This document shows, in pieces, positions 25,064 through 34,085 of a DNA stretch of 64,000 nt. Position 1 is the first letter of the stretch, and each line of letters begins with the position of its first letter. The position numbers and the translations under genes were made by a program. This DNA is from Halosolutus halophilus (GTDB lineage: Archaea > Halobacteriota > Halobacteria > Halobacteriales > Natrialbaceae), in the NCBI RefSeq assembly GCF_022869805.1, contig NZ_CP094974.1, positions 1,984,001 through 2,048,000 of the forward strand, given 5' to 3'. The notes under the pieces were generated by a model. It was not told the origin of the DNA and did no database searches. It saw only the letters and a list, made by a program, of their open reading frames with translations.

Positions 25064-25546
25064 TCAGCGCCGCATCAGGTCCGAAATCCGATCGGTGATG
25101 CCGACGTCGGAGCCGAGTTTCAGGTAGTAGGCGTCGCCGCCGTCCTCGTAGTAGCTGTCGATCCGGCGTTTGATCTCGAACCCGAGGTGTTCGTAGAACT
25201 GGAGGGCGTTCTCGTTGCTCGTCCGGGCGTGACACGTGATCGTGTCGTGGTCCTCGGCGACGCGAGCGACGAGTCGCTTCCCGATTCCTTCGCCGCGGCA
25301 CTCCGGCGAGACCGCCAGAAACAGGATGTAGCCGTCGCGTCGAACGGCCGCGAAGCCGACGAGATCACCGTCCTGGAGGTAACAGTGAACCGTCGATCGA
25401 CGATACGCGTCGGTGAAGAAGTCGTATCGCTGCTTGAGTACCCCCTCACGTCGATTTATCCGCTCTTTCAGCTCCCACGCTTCGTCGACGAAGTCGTCAC
25501 TCCCCGGCGTGACGACGCGACTGTCGATGTTGACGCTCACTACCAC
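25064..25546 (-). CDS. GNAT family N-acetyltransferase (RimI-like)
   Basis: A 160-residue acetyltransferase. The acetyl-CoA binding motif is FLAVSPECRGEGIGKRLVARV (core RGEGIGKRL), followed by NALQFYEHLGFEIKRRIDSYY, the pattern of RimI-type enzymes that acetylate protein N termini or small amines. The open frame begins at a GTG (25544-25546); another GTG two codons later is equally plausible, so the first residues are uncertain. It ends facing the regulator gene. Confidence 0.86.
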   Translation of the reverse strand: MVVSVNIDSRVVTPGSDDFVDEAWELKERINRREGVLKQRYDFFTDAYRRSTVHCYLQDGDLVGFAAVRRDGYILFLAVSPECRGEGIGKRLVARVAEDHDTITCHARTSNENALQFYEHLGFEIKRRIDSYYEDGGDAYYLKLGSDVGITDRISDLMRR

Positions 25547-25699
25547 AGCCTACCATCGTCGCCAATATAATTCCACCGGCAGCACCTGCTCGGGACCGTC
25601 GGATGGAGACGACGCCGCGCCGGTTCTCCCCTCTCGGGACAGTCGATCGCGGCCGGGAACCGACGGGCATACGACGGCGGCCGGAGAACACACCTCACG

Positions 25700-26173
25700 A
25701 TGGGGTTCGAACTGCGCGACCACACGGCCGACGTCGGGGTCGCGGCAACCGGTGACACGCTCGCGGCCGTCTTCGCGGCGGTCGCGGACGGACTCGCCGC
25801 CGCGATGTGCGACGACGTGCCAGCCGAGACCGGCGATCGGTTCTCGCTGTCGGTCACCGCCGAGAGCCGCGACGCACTGTTGTTCGACTACCTCGACGAA
25901 CTGATCTACCTCCGGGACGTCCGGGCAGAACTCCCGGTCGACAACCGCGTCGAATCGATCGCCGGGTCGGCGAACGGGACGGGAGACGACGGCGGCCAAC
26001 CGAATTCCGGCGTCGACGACGTCCCCGCCGAGGCGTGGTCGCTCGAGGCGAGCGCCCGCGGCGTCCCCCTCTCCGCGATCGACGCACGCGAGGTGAAGGC
26101 GGTGACCTACTCCGAGATGCGCCTCGAACGGGTCGACGACGGGTGGGAGGCGTACGTCGTGTTCGACGTCTGA
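25700..26173 (+). CDS. Archease
   Basis: A 157-residue protein that stimulates guanylylation and turnover of the RNA ligase RtcB. Seen: start GFELRDHTADVGVAATGD (the conserved HTADVG), LLFDYLDELIYLRDV, and the C-terminal REVKAVTYSEMRLER with the conserved KA-T-H/Y region. An acidic glycine-rich insert (about residues 92-112) is haloarchaeal. rtcB is 1.3 kb downstream in the same direction, separated only by a membrane-protein gene, which supports the pairing. Confidence 0.94.
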   Translation: MGFELRDHTADVGVAATGDTLAAVFAAVADGLAAAMCDDVPAETGDRFSLSVTAESRDALLFDYLDELIYLRDVRAELPVDNRVESIAGSANGTGDDGGQPNSGVDDVPAEAWSLEASARGVPLSAIDAREVKAVTYSEMRLERVDDGWEAYVVFDV

Positions 26174-26207
26174 ATCGATCGACAGCCGGACCGAACCCCG
26201 CGACGGC

Positions 26208-27359
26208 GTGTTGGCCGAGCGGGTTTTCACGCTGGGAGGCGTAACTGTGGCAGTGACTCTCGCGGTCGATCGCGTTCGGCGGCGTCTCGTCCTCGGAACG
26301 GCCCTGCTCGTTCTCGGCGTCGGGACGGTCAGCGCCCACGAGGAGTACGTCGTCGACGACGAACGGAACGTCGGCGCGGCGGAGTTCCTCGCGGACGCGC
26401 TCACCGATCCGCTCGTCGTCGGGCCGCTGCTCGTGGGTGCGGTGGTCGTCCTCGCAGTCGTCGCGACGTATCTCGCCGTTCGTCCGTTCGGGCGGGACGT
26501 CGCCGCCTTCCGATCGGCTATGCGCGAGTACGAACCGTACGTGCCCTGGCTCCTGCGAATCTCGCTGGGAATCCCGCTGATCGGGGCCGGCTTCGGCGGT
26601 TACTTTATCAGCCCCGAAATCGAGGTGAACCTGCGACTACTGCAGGTCGCGCTCGGCTTCGGCCTGCTGTTCGGCCTCGCGACGCGCCTCGTCGCGCTCC
26701 TCGCGCTCGCCGCCTACCTCGTCGGCGTCGCGATTCGACCGACGCTCCTGTTACAGTTCGAGTTCGTCGGCGGACTCGCCGCGATCGCACTGATTGGGAG
26801 TGGACGACCGAGTGCCGACCACGTGCTCCAGCGGATCGCCGGCACTCCGGGCGCGACGTTCGCTCGCGTCGATCCGGTCTACGATCGAGCGCGGGCGTTC
26901 CAGGAGTGGATCGGGGCCTACACCGCCCTCCTGCCGGTGGTCGTCCGGCTCGGACTCGGGGTGACGTTCGTCTACCTCGGCCTGGGTCAGAAGCTCATGC
27001 GGCCCGGGATCGCACTCTCGGTCGTCGATCGGTACGACCTGACCGCGGTCGTGCCGGCGAGTCCGGAGCTGTGGGCGCTCGGCGCGGGACTGGCGGAAGT
27101 GGCGCTGGGACTCGCACTCGTCGTCGGGTTCTTCACCCGCGCGAGCGCCATGGTCGCGATCGGGATGTTCTCGTTGACGCTGTTCGCGCTCCCCGACGAT
27201 CCCGTCCTCGCTCACGTGGGACTCTTCGGGATGGCCTCCGTGTTGCTCATCACCGGGAGCGGCCCGTACGCCGTCGACGGGCGACTGGGACGCGACCACC
27301 GGACGCCGACGGACGCGCCGACGGACGATCGAGCCAGCGCCACTGCCGTCGAGGACTAG
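26208..27359 (+). CDS. DoxX-like membrane protein
   Basis: A membrane protein of 383 residues if started at GTG 26208. An N-terminal hydrophobic stretch may act as a signal peptide (LVLGVGTVSAHEEY), one helix follows near residues 65-88, and then two DoxX-type bundles: about 110-190 and 235-350, containing GVTFVYLGLGQKLMRP and ALGAGLAEVALGLALVVGFF. A GTG at 26247 has a well-placed GGAGG (about eight bases upstream) and may be the true start. Function unknown; DoxX-like proteins are linked to quinone or sulfur redox chemistry. It sits between archease and rtcB. Confidence 0.8.
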   Translation: MLAERVFTLGGVTVAVTLAVDRVRRRLVLGTALLVLGVGTVSAHEEYVVDDERNVGAAEFLADALTDPLVVGPLLVGAVVVLAVVATYLAVRPFGRDVAAFRSAMREYEPYVPWLLRISLGIPLIGAGFGGYFISPEIEVNLRLLQVALGFGLLFGLATRLVALLALAAYLVGVAIRPTLLLQFEFVGGLAAIALIGSGRPSADHVLQRIAGTPGATFARVDPVYDRARAFQEWIGAYTALLPVVVRLGLGVTFVYLGLGQKLMRPGIALSVVDRYDLTAVVPASPELWALGAGLAEVALGLALVVGFFTRASAMVAIGMFSLTLFALPDDPVLAHVGLFGMASVLLITGSGPYAVDGRLGRDHRTPTDAPTDDRASATAVED

Positions 27360-27501
27360 GGGTACTCGGCCGTCTACCGCGGTATCCGGTGATTTCGAGC
27401 CGCGGTGTCCGGCGATATCGACCTGCGACCACCGTGATTCCGGTACGCGATGTCGATCGGAGAGACGAACATCTTTCATCGTTGCCGACGGAGCATCACG
27501 T

Positions 27502-28968
27502 ATGAGCAAGGCCACGTTCGACGCGGACGGAATCACGCTCGAACAGGTGCACGAGTACGTCTGGGAGATCCCGCGGGAGGGTGACATGCGGACTCCGGCA
27601 CGGGTACTGGCGAGCGAGGCGCTCCTGGAGGAGATCAAGGAGGACAAGACGCTCGAGCAGATCAAGAATACGACCCACCTGCCCGGTATCACGAAGCACG
27701 CGATCTGTATGCCCGACGGCCACCAGGGGTACGGCTTCCCCGTCGGCGGGGTGGGTGCGCTGGATGCCGAGAACGGCTGTATTTCGCCCGGAGCGGTCGG
27801 CTACGATATTAATTGCGGCGTCCGGATGATGCGGACGAACCTCACGTACGACGACCTTCAGGGCCGGGAGGAGGAACTCGTCGACTCGCTGTTCGCAAAC
27901 ATCCCCTCTGGACTGGGCGGCGGCGGCGTCGTCGAATCGGGCGTCGATACCGTCGACGAAATTCTCGCAAGGGGGGTCGACTGGGCGCTCGAGAACGGCC
28001 ACGCCGTCGAGGACGACCTGCTCCACTGCGAGGACGAGGGGATGCGCGAGGGCGCGGATCCCTCGAAGGTGAGCCAGAAAGCCAAGGATCGCGGGAAGAA
28101 CCAGATCGGATCGCTGGGTTCGGGGAACCACTTCCTCGAGGTCCAGCGCGTGACCGACGTTTTCGACGCCGAGGTGGGCGCGGCCTTCGGCCTCGAAGAA
28201 GATCAGATCGTCGTCCTGATCCACTGTGGGTCCCGCGGCCTGGGCCACCAGACCTGCACCGATTACCTGCGGAAGATCGAACGGCAACACCAGGGGCTGC
28301 TGAACCAGTTGCCGGACAAGGAACTGGCGGCCGCACCCGCGGGATCGCAGCTCGCCGAGGACTACTACGGGGCGATGAACGCGGCGATCAACTTCGCGTG
28401 GGTCAATCGCCAGCTGGTCATGCACCGCACGCGGCAGGTGTTCGAACGGGTGTTCGAGCGCTCGTGGGAAGAGATGGACATGCATCTCCTGTACGACGTG
28501 GCGCACAATATCGCGAAGAAGGAGACGCACGTCGTGGACGGGGCGGAACGCGAACTCTACGTCCACCGCAAGGGCGCGACGCGGGCGTTCCCCGCCGGCC
28601 ACCCCGAGGTCCCGACGGCCTACCGCGACGTCGGCCAGCCCGTCATCATCCCCGGCAGCATGGGGACCGGCAGCTACGTCCTGCGCGGCGGCGAGAACTC
28701 CATGGACCTCACGTTCGGCTCGACCGCACACGGCGCGGGCCGGCTGATGAGTCGCACGCAGGCCAAAAACGAGTACTGGGGCGGCGACGTAAAGCAGCAA
28801 CTCGAGGCGCAGGATCAGATCTACGTGAAGGCCCAGTCCGGCGCGACCGTCGCCGAGGAGGCCCCCGGCGTCTACAAGGACGTCGACGAGGTCGTCCGGG
28901 TCTCCGACGAACTCGGCATCGGCGACAAGGTCGCGCGGACGTTCCCCGTCTGCAACATCAAGGGCTGA
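27502..28968 (+). CDS. rtcB: RNA-splicing ligase RtcB
   Basis: A 488-residue GTP- and metal-dependent ligase that joins 2-prime,3-prime-cyclic phosphate to 5-prime-OH RNA ends, essential for tRNA intron splicing in archaea. Signatures: CMPDGHQGYGFPVGGVGAL, GAVGYDINCGVRMMRTN (metal-binding Asp and Cys), LGSGNHFLEVQRV, VLIHCGSRGLGHQ and the C-terminal guanylylated-histidine region DLTFGSTAHGAGRLMSR. Length is typical of intein-free archaeal RtcB. Archease lies two genes upstream. Confidence 0.97.
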   Translation: MSKATFDADGITLEQVHEYVWEIPREGDMRTPARVLASEALLEEIKEDKTLEQIKNTTHLPGITKHAICMPDGHQGYGFPVGGVGALDAENGCISPGAVGYDINCGVRMMRTNLTYDDLQGREEELVDSLFANIPSGLGGGGVVESGVDTVDEILARGVDWALENGHAVEDDLLHCEDEGMREGADPSKVSQKAKDRGKNQIGSLGSGNHFLEVQRVTDVFDAEVGAAFGLEEDQIVVLIHCGSRGLGHQTCTDYLRKIERQHQGLLNQLPDKELAAAPAGSQLAEDYYGAMNAAINFAWVNRQLVMHRTRQVFERVFERSWEEMDMHLLYDVAHNIAKKETHVVDGAERELYVHRKGATRAFPAGHPEVPTAYRDVGQPVIIPGSMGTGSYVLRGGENSMDLTFGSTAHGAGRLMSRTQAKNEYWGGDVKQQLEAQDQIYVKAQSGATVAEEAPGVYKDVDEVVRVSDELGIGDKVARTFPVCNIKG

Positions 28969-29044
28969 CCCCGTCGGTCCCGATCGGCGAATTCCTACCC
29001 GAGGCCGATCGAAACGCTTCGTTCGCCCCGTAGGACGGCCGATC

Positions 29045-29260
29045 TCACTTTAGCCTGAACGGATTGTCCTCGTCGTCTTCGTCTTCCCCGTCCGCGGTCT
29101 CGTACGGTTTCCGCGCCGTGATCGTCACGGTTGCTTCCGGGTCGTCCTCGTCGGCCCAGGGACTGTCGTACGCCGAGAGTTCGAGGTCCGTCACGTCCCA
29201 GCCCTCGTCCTCGACGAGTTCGACGAGTCGGCGCTGATCGGCGAGCATATCGTCGTCCAT
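29045..29260 (-). CDS. Small acidic conserved-type protein
   Basis: A 71-residue protein from ATG 29258-29260: MDDDMLADQRRLVELVEDEG, then a beta region with ATVTITARKPYET and a very acidic tail DGEDEDDEDNPFRLK. No cysteines or membrane segments. I do not recognise a named family. Coding is supported by haloarchaeal acidity and regular structure; the upstream frame is arginine-rich and not homologous. It is convergent with rtcB and followed upstream by the Bat-type regulator on the same strand. Confidence 0.6.
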   Translation of the reverse strand: MDDDMLADQRRLVELVEDEGWDVTDLELSAYDSPWADEDDPEATVTITARKPYETADGEDEDDEDNPFRLK

Positions 29261-29307
29261 ACGGGCCGGTTTGGGACTGATCCGGGTAGCTGTTCCGGCT
29301 GTGGCAA

Positions 29308-29982
29308 CTAGAGTGGGCCGTTCCCGTCGCGTTCGGTAACGTCGACTGCCTCCTCGACGAGCGTCCGGTGGGCCCGTCTGAGCCGTTCGGACAGCGCCTG
29401 GTGAGAAACCTCGAGTTCGTCCGAGAGGGCCTCCATGTCCATCTCCCGTGGGATCTCGTAGTAGCCGTGATCGAGGGCCGCGACCAGCGTCTCGTACTGG
29501 GCGTCGGTGAGCCCGTGGCGAGTCTCGTGGGTCTCGTCGAGCCGGTGGATCTTCCTGACGCCGATCGTCAGACCCCGATCGGTCGCGAACTCGTAGGTCC
29601 GGGAGAGTGCGTCCCGTTCCGGAAAGAGGACGCGAAACCGCCACTGCGTGTCTTCGACGGCCGCGTCGAGGACCGTGGCCTGCTCCTCGGTCAGGATGTG
29701 CAACATGACGGTGACGTCGTCGACCCAGCTCATCCGGTACAGTCGCTCGTCGCTGGTATCCGTGAGCAGTTCGGCCTCGTCGACGGTCGGGTCGTCCGCG
29801 AGGGCGTCGTCGACCGTCGCGAGCGTCGAGTCGTCCCCGCCGAACCAGACGTACGGCATGACCGCGTCCGGATCGTACGCGACGACGCGTTCGATTTCGA
29901 CGGTGAGCGCGTCCGTTGCCTCGAGCGTCCGGCGAAGCGCGAACTCGTCGGCGGGGACCGCGAGTTCGGCGATCGTGCTCAT
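29308..29982 (-). CDS. Bat-type HTH regulator (HTH_10), second copy
   Basis: A 224-residue protein with an N-terminal sensor-like region (VMPYVWFGGDD, RLYRMSWVDDVTVMLHILTE) and a C-terminal HTH_10 domain (REMDMEALSDELEVSHQALS then ERLRRAHRTL). It is clearly paralogous to the gene at 10190, with the same length and domain plan but only moderate identity outside the HTH. The ATG at 29980-29982 begins the conserved STIAELAVPADEFAL. The ligand or stimulus is unknown. Confidence 0.85.
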   Translation of the reverse strand: MSTIAELAVPADEFALRRTLEATDALTVEIERVVAYDPDAVMPYVWFGGDDSTLATVDDALADDPTVDEAELLTDTSDERLYRMSWVDDVTVMLHILTEEQATVLDAAVEDTQWRFRVLFPERDALSRTYEFATDRGLTIGVRKIHRLDETHETRHGLTDAQYETLVAALDHGYYEIPREMDMEALSDELEVSHQALSERLRRAHRTLVEEAVDVTERDGNGPL

Positions 29983-30168
29983 GTGACTCTCCACTACACC
30001 CAGACCCAAGAGTGATTCATAACCGGACCGACAGTTCGTCGCGCTCACGGGATCGGCGATCGGACGGCTGCACGACCGGAGCCGTACGACCCGGACGTAA
30101 ACCAAATACGGTTACGAAGGTGCGAAATGCCCGGCGTGTTTAAGCAGTTCCGTCTGCAACGGGGTGAT

Positions 30169-31194
30169 ATGCTCACCGACGAATTCGGGCGCGAGGTCAC
30201 CGGGGTCCGTATCTCGCTCACCGATCGGTGTAACTTCGACTGTGTCTACTGTCACAACGAGGGGCTCGGCGACACCAGGGGACCGATGGATCCACAGAAC
30301 GACGAGATGACGACCGACGACGTCGTCCGATTTCTCGAGGTCGCCGCCGAGTTCGACGTTGACGCAGTCAAGTTCACCGGTGGCGAGCCGATGCTCCGGC
30401 AGGATCTCGAGGAGATCATCGATCGCACGCCCGATTCGATGGAGGTCTCGCTGACGACGAACGGAACCTTCCTTCCCGGCCGCGCCGAGGACCTCGTCGA
30501 CGCCGGCCTCGAACGGGTCAACGTCTCACAGGACGCGCTCGATCCGGACGACTTCGCCGAGATCACGAAAAGCGGCGCGTACGAACGGGTCCTAGAGGGC
30601 GTCGAGGCGGCACTCGACGCCGGCCTCGACCCGGTCAAGCTCAACATGGTCGTCTTCGAGCACACCGCGGGCTACGTGCCGGAGATGGTCGACCACGTCG
30701 CCGAAAACGACGGGCTCCAGCTCCAGTTGATCGAGTACATGCCCGAACTAACGGGCAAGCCCGAGTGGAACATCGACATCGGGCGCGTCCACGACTGGCT
30801 CGCCGAGCAGGCCGTCGAGATCGAACACCGCGAGATGCACGATCGAAAGCGGTACTGGATCGGCAGCGGTGACGAGAGCACCGCGGCCCAACCCTCCTCG
30901 CCGAACGATGCGGATCTCGGGATGGTCGAAATCGTCGATCCCGTCGAGAACCCGACGTTCTGCGCGAACTGCCACCGCGTCCGGGTCACCCACGAGGGGT
31001 ACCTGAAGGGCTGTCTCAACCGCAACGACGACCTCCGACCGATGGGCGAGATGAGCAAGCCCGAGATCCGCGACGCGTTCCGCGAGGTCGTCGCGAATCG
31101 GGTGCCCTACTACGGCGAGTACATGATCCAGAACGACCAGGGCGAGTGGGAACTGAACGAGGAGTACCTCGAAATCGAGCCGCCGGCGGATTGA
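30169..31194 (+). CDS. moaA: GTP 3-prime,8-cyclase MoaA (molybdenum cofactor step 1)
   Basis: A 341-residue radical SAM enzyme converting GTP to the cyclic intermediate of molybdopterin. The radical SAM cluster is [14 protein letters not shown], the SAM site FTGGEPMLR, and the C-terminal cluster [20 protein letters not shown] (C-x2-C-x13-C). The protein ends in EIEPPAD rather than the Gly-Gly tail that is needed in bacterial and human enzymes. A TATA-like GTTTAAGC at about 30136-30143 precedes the ATG at 30169 by about 26 bases, which favours this start over the in-frame ATG at 30127. Confidence 0.93.
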   Translation: MLTDEFGREVTGVRISLTDRCNFDCVYCHNEGLGDTRGPMDPQNDEMTTDDVVRFLEVAAEFDVDAVKFTGGEPMLRQDLEEIIDRTPDSMEVSLTTNGTFLPGRAEDLVDAGLERVNVSQDALDPDDFAEITKSGAYERVLEGVEAALDAGLDPVKLNMVVFEHTAGYVPEMVDHVAENDGLQLQLIEYMPELTGKPEWNIDIGRVHDWLAEQAVEIEHREMHDRKRYWIGSGDESTAAQPSSPNDADLGMVEIVDPVENPTFCANCHRVRVTHEGYLKGCLNRNDDLRPMGEMSKPEIRDAFREVVANRVPYYGEYMIQNDQGEWELNEEYLEIEPPAD

Positions 31195-31338
31195 CCGCGA
31201 TGTTGTCCGGATCGAATTCGGTGCGAGACGCCTTCCAACGAGAGCGTCGCATCCGTAGTCGACCGCCGGTTTACGAGCAGTCCGACTCGATAGAACCGAA
31301 CGCCCGCCGCGATCAATCCTCCGCCACCTTTCGTTGCG

Positions 31339-31346
31339 CTTAAGTA
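31339..31346 (+). promoter_or_regulatory. Candidate TATA box for tRNA-Ser and the ribosomal operon
   Basis: CTTAAGTA is the only good TATA-like element between moaA and the tRNA. It predicts a start near 31368-31372, giving a leader of about 55 bases before tRNA-Ser. That leader contains a small hairpin, GGGGA and TCCCC around TGCAG (31381-31395). Confidence 0.5.
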
Positions 31347-31426
31347 CCCGTCGGCGGTACCTTCAGGTGCGATACGTGTAGGGGATGCAGTCCCCGAGTC
31401 CGGGAGGGCGATGATAGCACCACGGT

Positions 31427-31509
31427 GTCGTGGTAGCCAAGCGGCCCAAGGCGCATGGTTGCTAACCATGTGGCGTCAAGCCTCCGGGGTTCGAATCCCC
31501 GCCACGACG
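31427..31509 (+). tRNA. tRNA-Ser (anticodon GCT)
   Basis: The acceptor arms GTCGTGG (31427-31433) and CCACGAC (31502-31508) pair perfectly, with discriminator G at 31509. The D-arm TAGCCAAGCGGCC, the anticodon hairpin CATGG-TTGCTAA-CCATG (anticodon GCT), a long class II variable arm and the T-arm GGGGTTCGAATCCCC are all visible. It decodes AGC/AGU. No CCA is encoded and no intron is seen. It directly precedes the rps13 operon. Confidence 0.97.
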
Positions 31510-31523
31510 TCGGATACACGATA

Positions 31524-31614
31524 CTGTCGGACAAACGTCAGTGAACGCCCGATCGAATCCGATCGGTGCGTGAATAGGTTTGTCCGGCAGTAGAGACTGG
31601 CGATTTCGCCAGTC
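31524..31614 (+). ncRNA. Structured RNA between tRNA-Ser and rps13 (candidate S13-operon leader)
   Basis: Three stems are visible. The outer helix pairs CTGTCGGACAAAC (31524-31536) with GTTTGTCCGGCAG (31578-31590): 13 pairs, one G-U. Inside is a second hairpin, ACGC-CCGATCG with CGATCGG-T-GCGT (31545-31571) closed by loop AATC. The internal loop holds tandem GA on both strands (GA at 31543-31544 and 31572-31573), a kink-turn-like feature. A third hairpin, GACTGGCG and CGCCAGTC around ATTT, lies at 31595-31614. It precedes the rps13 start by 39 unstructured bases. Role (autoregulation or tRNA/mRNA processing) is inferred. Confidence 0.65.
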
Positions 31615-31653
31615 GCTTGCAATGCGCGCAGACCAGACACACATCCATCACAC

Positions 31654-32175
31654 ATGAGCGAGGAAGCACCTCAAGAACAACAGGAGGACGAAGACCTTCG
31701 ATACTTCGTCCGCATCGGTCAAACCGACCTCGACGGAACGAAGTCCGTCGAGCGCTCGCTCTCGGAGATGAACGGGATCGGTCGTCGGACCGCCCGGATC
31801 ATCGCCGACGAAGCGGGCGTCGATCGGACGGCGACGTTCGGTCGACTCGACGACGACGTCATCGACGAGGTCGTCGAACTCGTAGAGAACTACGCCGACG
31901 AAGTCCCCGACTGGCTCAACAACCGCCAGGGAGACTTCTACACCGGCGAAACGACCCACGAGATCGGAAACGACCTCCAGTTGACCCGACAGCACGATAT
32001 CAACCGGATGAAGATGATCGACTCCTACAGGGGCGTTCGCCACAAGCGCGGCCAGAAGGTCCGCGGCCAGCGAACCAAGTCCACCGGCCGAACGGAGGGC
32101 ACCATCGGAGTCAACGTCGAAGAGATCCGCGAAGAACAGGCCGAAGAAGCCGCCGAAGAGGGAGAGGGTGAATAA
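31654..32175 (+). CDS. rps13: Small-subunit ribosomal protein S13 (uS13)
   Basis: A 173-residue protein of the 30S head contacting tRNA and 5S-side bridges. The core [20 protein letters not shown], the helix-two-turn-helix [18 protein letters not shown] and the C-terminal [20 protein letters not shown] are standard for archaea; an acidic glutamate-rich tail ([14 protein letters not shown]) is a halophilic addition. No Shine-Dalgarno precedes the ATG, and the preceding leader is strongly structured. Stop and rps4 start share one base (TAATG). Confidence 0.98.
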   Translation: MSEEAPQEQQEDEDLRYFVRIGQTDLDGTKSVERSLSEMNGIGRRTARIIADEAGVDRTATFGRLDDDVIDEVVELVENYADEVPDWLNNRQGDFYTGETTHEIGNDLQLTRQHDINRMKMIDSYRGVRHKRGQKVRGQRTKSTGRTEGTIGVNVEEIREEQAEEAAEEGEGE

Positions 32176-32696
32176 TGCCACTGGGCACTGACACCAAGCA
32201 GTACGAGACGCCGAACCACCCCTACCAGGGTGAACGCATCGCGACCGAACACTCCCTGCTCGATCGCTACGGCCTGAAGAACAAAGAAGAGCTCTGGCGG
32301 GCCCAGTCCCAGCTTCGCTCCTACCGGCGCGAGGCCCGGGACCTGCTCGGCCAGGCCCAGGGCGACGAGGCCGTCATCCGCCGCTCCGAGGAGTTCCTCG
32401 GACGGCTCAAGCGCGTCGGCATCCTCGACGAGGAAGACGAACTCGGCGACGTCCTCTCGCTGGAAATCGAGGACGTCCTCGAGCGCCGGCTCCAGACGGT
32501 CGTCTACCGCAAGGGGCTCGCCAACACCACCCAGCAGGCACGCCAGTTCATCACCCACGGCCACGTCGTGGTCGGTGACCAGCGCCACCGGATCCCGTCG
32601 TACGTCGTCGACGTCGACGAGGAGGACCTCGTGGCGTTCGACGAGAACAGTCCGCTCGCGGACGAACTTCACCCCGAACGCGCGGAGGGTCAGTAA
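32175..32696 (+). CDS. rps4: Small-subunit ribosomal protein S4 (uS4)
   Basis: A 173-residue primary 16S rRNA-binding protein. Seen: [33 protein letters not shown] and the S4 RNA-binding domain [20 protein letters not shown] followed by [19 protein letters not shown]. Length matches archaeal S4. Operon order rps13-rps4-rps11-rpoD parallels the bacterial alpha operon, where S4 is the translational repressor. Confidence 0.98.
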   Translation: MPLGTDTKQYETPNHPYQGERIATEHSLLDRYGLKNKEELWRAQSQLRSYRREARDLLGQAQGDEAVIRRSEEFLGRLKRVGILDEEDELGDVLSLEIEDVLERRLQTVVYRKGLANTTQQARQFITHGHVVVGDQRHRIPSYVVDVDEEDLVAFDENSPLADELHPERAEGQ

Positions 32697-32699
32697 ACC

Positions 32700-33089
32700 A
32701 TGAGTCAGGACGACGAAAAGTGGGGCATCGCCCACGTGCACGCATCGTTCAACAATACCGTCATGACCGTGACCGATCTCACGGGCGCGGAGACGATCGC
32801 CAAGTCCTCCGGCGGGACGGCGGTCAAGCAGAACCGCGACGAGGCCTCGCCGTACGCGGCCATGCAGATGGCCGAGTCCGTCGCCGAGGAGGTCAAGGCG
32901 GCCGGCATCACCGGCCTGCACGTCCGCGTGCGTGGCCCCGGCGGGAACCTCCAGAAGTCCCCCGGCCCCGGCGCACAGGCGACGATCCGCGCACTCGCCC
33001 GATCGGGTATCGAGATCGGACGCATCGAGGACGTCACGCCGATCCCGCACGACGGATCGCGCGCTCCGAAAGGCAAGGGCGGCTACTAG
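32700..33089 (+). CDS. rps11: Small-subunit ribosomal protein S11 (uS11)
   Basis: A 129-residue platform protein of the 30S subunit. Signatures: [40 protein letters not shown], the rRNA-contact region [21 protein letters not shown] and the C-terminal [20 protein letters not shown], which is hallmark sequence. Starts three bases after rps4. Confidence 0.98.
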   Translation: MSQDDEKWGIAHVHASFNNTVMTVTDLTGAETIAKSSGGTAVKQNRDEASPYAAMQMAESVAEEVKAAGITGLHVRVRGPGGNLQKSPGPGAQATIRALARSGIEIGRIEDVTPIPHDGSRAPKGKGGY

Positions 33090-33092
33090 ACC

Positions 33093-33842
33093 ATGACAGA
33101 AGAGTACGACGTCGAGTTCGTCGAACGCGAGGATCGCGAGGCGCGGTTCCTCGTCCGGGGCGTGACGCCCGCGTTCGCCAACGGCATCCGTCGCGCGATG
33201 GTCGCCGACGTGCCGACGATGGCGATCGACACCGTCCGGTTCGTCGAGAACTCGTCGGTCATGTTCGACGAGCAACTCGCCCTGCGGCTGGGACTCGTCC
33301 CGCTGACGACCCCGCCGGAAGGCGAGTTCGGCGAGGACGACACCGTCACGCTCTCGATCGACGTCGAAGGGCCGGCCACCGCCTACTCGGGTGATCTCGT
33401 CTCGAGCGACGACCTCGTTCGGCCCGCCGACGAGAACGTCCCGATCATCGATCTCAAGGACGACCAGCGGCTCGAAGCCGAGGCGGACGCCGTGCTCGAT
33501 CGTGGCAAGGGCCACGCGAAACACCAGGGCGGCGTCGCGGTCGGCTACCGACACCTCCAGCGCGTGGAGGTCGTCGGCGATCTGCCCGAGTTCGAGGACG
33601 AAGAGAGCCAGATCGTCCGCGGCGTGATAGAGGAAGACGGCGAACTCGTGCCGACGGACGAGTTCGATCACGATCTCTCGAACCGCTATCCGGGGAAAGA
33701 GGTCCGGATCGAGGACGTTCCGAACGCCTTCGTCTTCCACGTGGAGACGGACGGCTCCTTCGACATCGAGGAACTGGTCACGCGAGCCGCCGACACCATC
33801 GAGGCGCGCGCGGCTGAACTCGAAGACGCAGTACAGCTATAG
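33093..33842 (+). CDS. rpoD: RNA polymerase subunit D (Rpo3)
   Basis: A 249-residue assembly subunit equivalent to bacterial alpha/eukaryotic RPB3, dimerising with subunit L. It begins [20 protein letters not shown] and has the conserved [19 protein letters not shown] dimerisation segment and [20 protein letters not shown]. The central insertion lacks the four-cysteine iron-sulfur motif found in some archaeal Rpo3 proteins (no C-x2-C clusters here). Operon position after rps11 is the normal archaeal one. Confidence 0.96.
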   Translation: MTEEYDVEFVEREDREARFLVRGVTPAFANGIRRAMVADVPTMAIDTVRFVENSSVMFDEQLALRLGLVPLTTPPEGEFGEDDTVTLSIDVEGPATAYSGDLVSSDDLVRPADENVPIIDLKDDQRLEAEADAVLDRGKGHAKHQGGVAVGYRHLQRVEVVGDLPEFEDEESQIVRGVIEEDGELVPTDEFDHDLSNRYPGKEVRIEDVPNAFVFHVETDGSFDIEELVTRAADTIEARAAELEDAVQL

Positions 33843-33976
33843 TATGATCCAACGCCCCCGACCCCACCACGCGATCGACGCACCCGTCGCCAGCGCCGCG
33901 AACGACGAGACTGGCGACGCGTCGGCACGCCGAATCGAAAGGGGTTTGAAGGGGCGACGGATAGACGGAAGTGCGA

Positions 33977-34061
33977 GCAGGGATAGCCAAGTCTGGCCAA
34001 CGGCGCAGCGTTCAGGGCGCTGTCTCGTAGGAGTCCGCAGGTTCAAATCCTGCTCCCTGCA
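33977..34061 (+). tRNA. tRNA-Leu (anticodon CAG)
   Basis: Acceptor arms GCAGGGA (33977-33983) and TCCCTGC (34054-34060) with discriminator A at 34061; D-arm TAGCCAAGTCTGGCCAA; anticodon hairpin CAGCG-TTCAGGG-CGCTG (anticodon CAG); class II variable arm; T-arm GCAGGTTCAAATCCTGC. It decodes CUG, the dominant leucine codon in such GC-rich genomes together with CUC. It is embedded in the operon between rpoD and rpl18e. No intron. Confidence 0.97.
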
Positions 34062-34085
34062 TCCACTTCTCGCAGAACACACTCT

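Noticed and set aside
31524-31614. H/ACA guide RNA after tRNA-Ser
   Set aside because: No ACA follows the 3-prime base of the outer helix at the required distance.
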